The notes under the pieces were generated by a model. That model had not been told where the DNA came from and did not search any database. It saw only the letters and a program-made list of their open reading frames with translations. 64,000 bases of DNA from Bacillota bacterium (GTDB lineage Bacteria; Bacillota; Clostridia; Christensenellales; UMGS416), in contig JAEYRH010000006.1 in NCBI GenBank assembly GCA_023435705.1, forward strand, positions 124,001-188,000, given 5' to 3'. Of this stretch, positions 63,941-64,000 are shown in pieces. The position numbers were made by a program, and so were the translations under genes. Positions within the stretch are counted from its first letter, which is position 1; every line of letters starts with the position of its first letter.

Positions 63941-64000
63941 TCAGTTTTGTTCCGTGCCGTTCACATTGGCTCGTATGATCTTTTTGATACTGTCTTGCGA
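63941..64000 (-). CDS. Possible C-terminal end of a gene running in from the right edge
   Basis: On the minus strand the last 60 bases read SQDSIKKIIRANVNGTEQN followed by TGA at 63943-63941. The open frame, codon use and the palindrome just behind the stop suit a gene end, but 19 residues are too few to name a family or to be sure. Confidence 0.35.
   Translation of the reverse strand, partial: SQDSIKKIIRANVNGTEQN

Noticed and set aside
1..64000. tRNA or rRNA genes.
   Set aside because: No cloverleaf-like stretch with a TTCRA loop and acceptor pairing, and no rRNA-like sequence was noticed; a dedicated scan was not possible.

Overview
The window looks like chromosome of an anaerobic, GC-rich member of the Firmicutes, probably class Clostridia. 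The evidence is a single-chain pyruvate:ferredoxin oxidoreductase, a T-box leader ahead of a long (type 2) isoleucyl-tRNA synthetase, AGGAGG ribosome binding sites before almost every gene, sigma-A promoters of the TTGACA-N17-TATAAT type, and the pur gene order E-C-F-M-N-H-D. No rRNA, tRNA, transposase, integrase, phage gene or CRISPR array was seen. The species cannot be named from the sequence alone.

Layout. 1-9.7 kb: typA (cut by the left edge), a broken MocR-type regulator, small enzymes (VOC, GyrI-like, aldo/keto reductase, M16 peptidase, SMP-30, TrmH-type methylase, SDR), a secreted GYWKTHPG protein and a PAS-GGDEF protein. 9.8-13 kb: two tandem sugar-phosphate isomerase/epimerase genes and a marR - FMN-binding - flavodoxin operon with a clear promoter and operator. 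13-19 kb: a repeat-rich spacer, nifJ, and an SPFH/TM2 zinc-ribbon pair. 19-32 kb: a lipoprotein, a ferritin-like protein, a MATE exporter diverging from the T-box - GNAT - ileS unit, RNA-modifying enzymes, two tandem nitroreductases, and an MBL/ArsC-like pair. 32-39.5 kb: a lipoprotein, then araM - HAD phosphatase - esterase - GHMP kinase, a HemN-like protein without its Fe-S motif next to a Crp-type regulator, and trxA. 39.8-47 kb: a membrane-protein/HTH operon diverging from ilvE and asd, then a P-loop kinase, a GrpB remnant, an SRPBCC protein and an intact GrpB. 47-52 kb: an ECF sigma/anti-sigma operon with two small proteins that share a motif, and a histidine kinase with an HD-GYP response regulator. 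52-61.4 kb: the purine operon. 61.5-64 kb: an LRR surface protein with a structured leader, a GNAT gene, and a possible gene end at the right edge.

Genes that work together: purECFMNHD makes IMP from phosphoribosyl-pyrophosphate (purL and purB are not here). A PfkB kinase sits between purH and purD, and a 2H phosphoesterase follows purD. The T-box should couple ileS, and the acetyltransferase gene before it, to uncharged tRNA-Ile. ilvE and asd link branched-chain and aspartate-family amino acid synthesis. The GGDEF and HD-GYP proteins point to cyclic-di-GMP signalling.

The most distinctive feature is a dense set of intergenic palindromic repeats in three families. One has stems that vary in a compensatory way; another forms stop codons, the end of purN and a ribosome binding site. 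The best candidates for undescribed biology are the Fe-S-less HemN-like protein beside the Crp regulator, the paired small proteins of the ECF operon, the structured leader of the LRR gene, and the repeat families. All functions are inferred from sequence motifs read by eye; no database search was possible.
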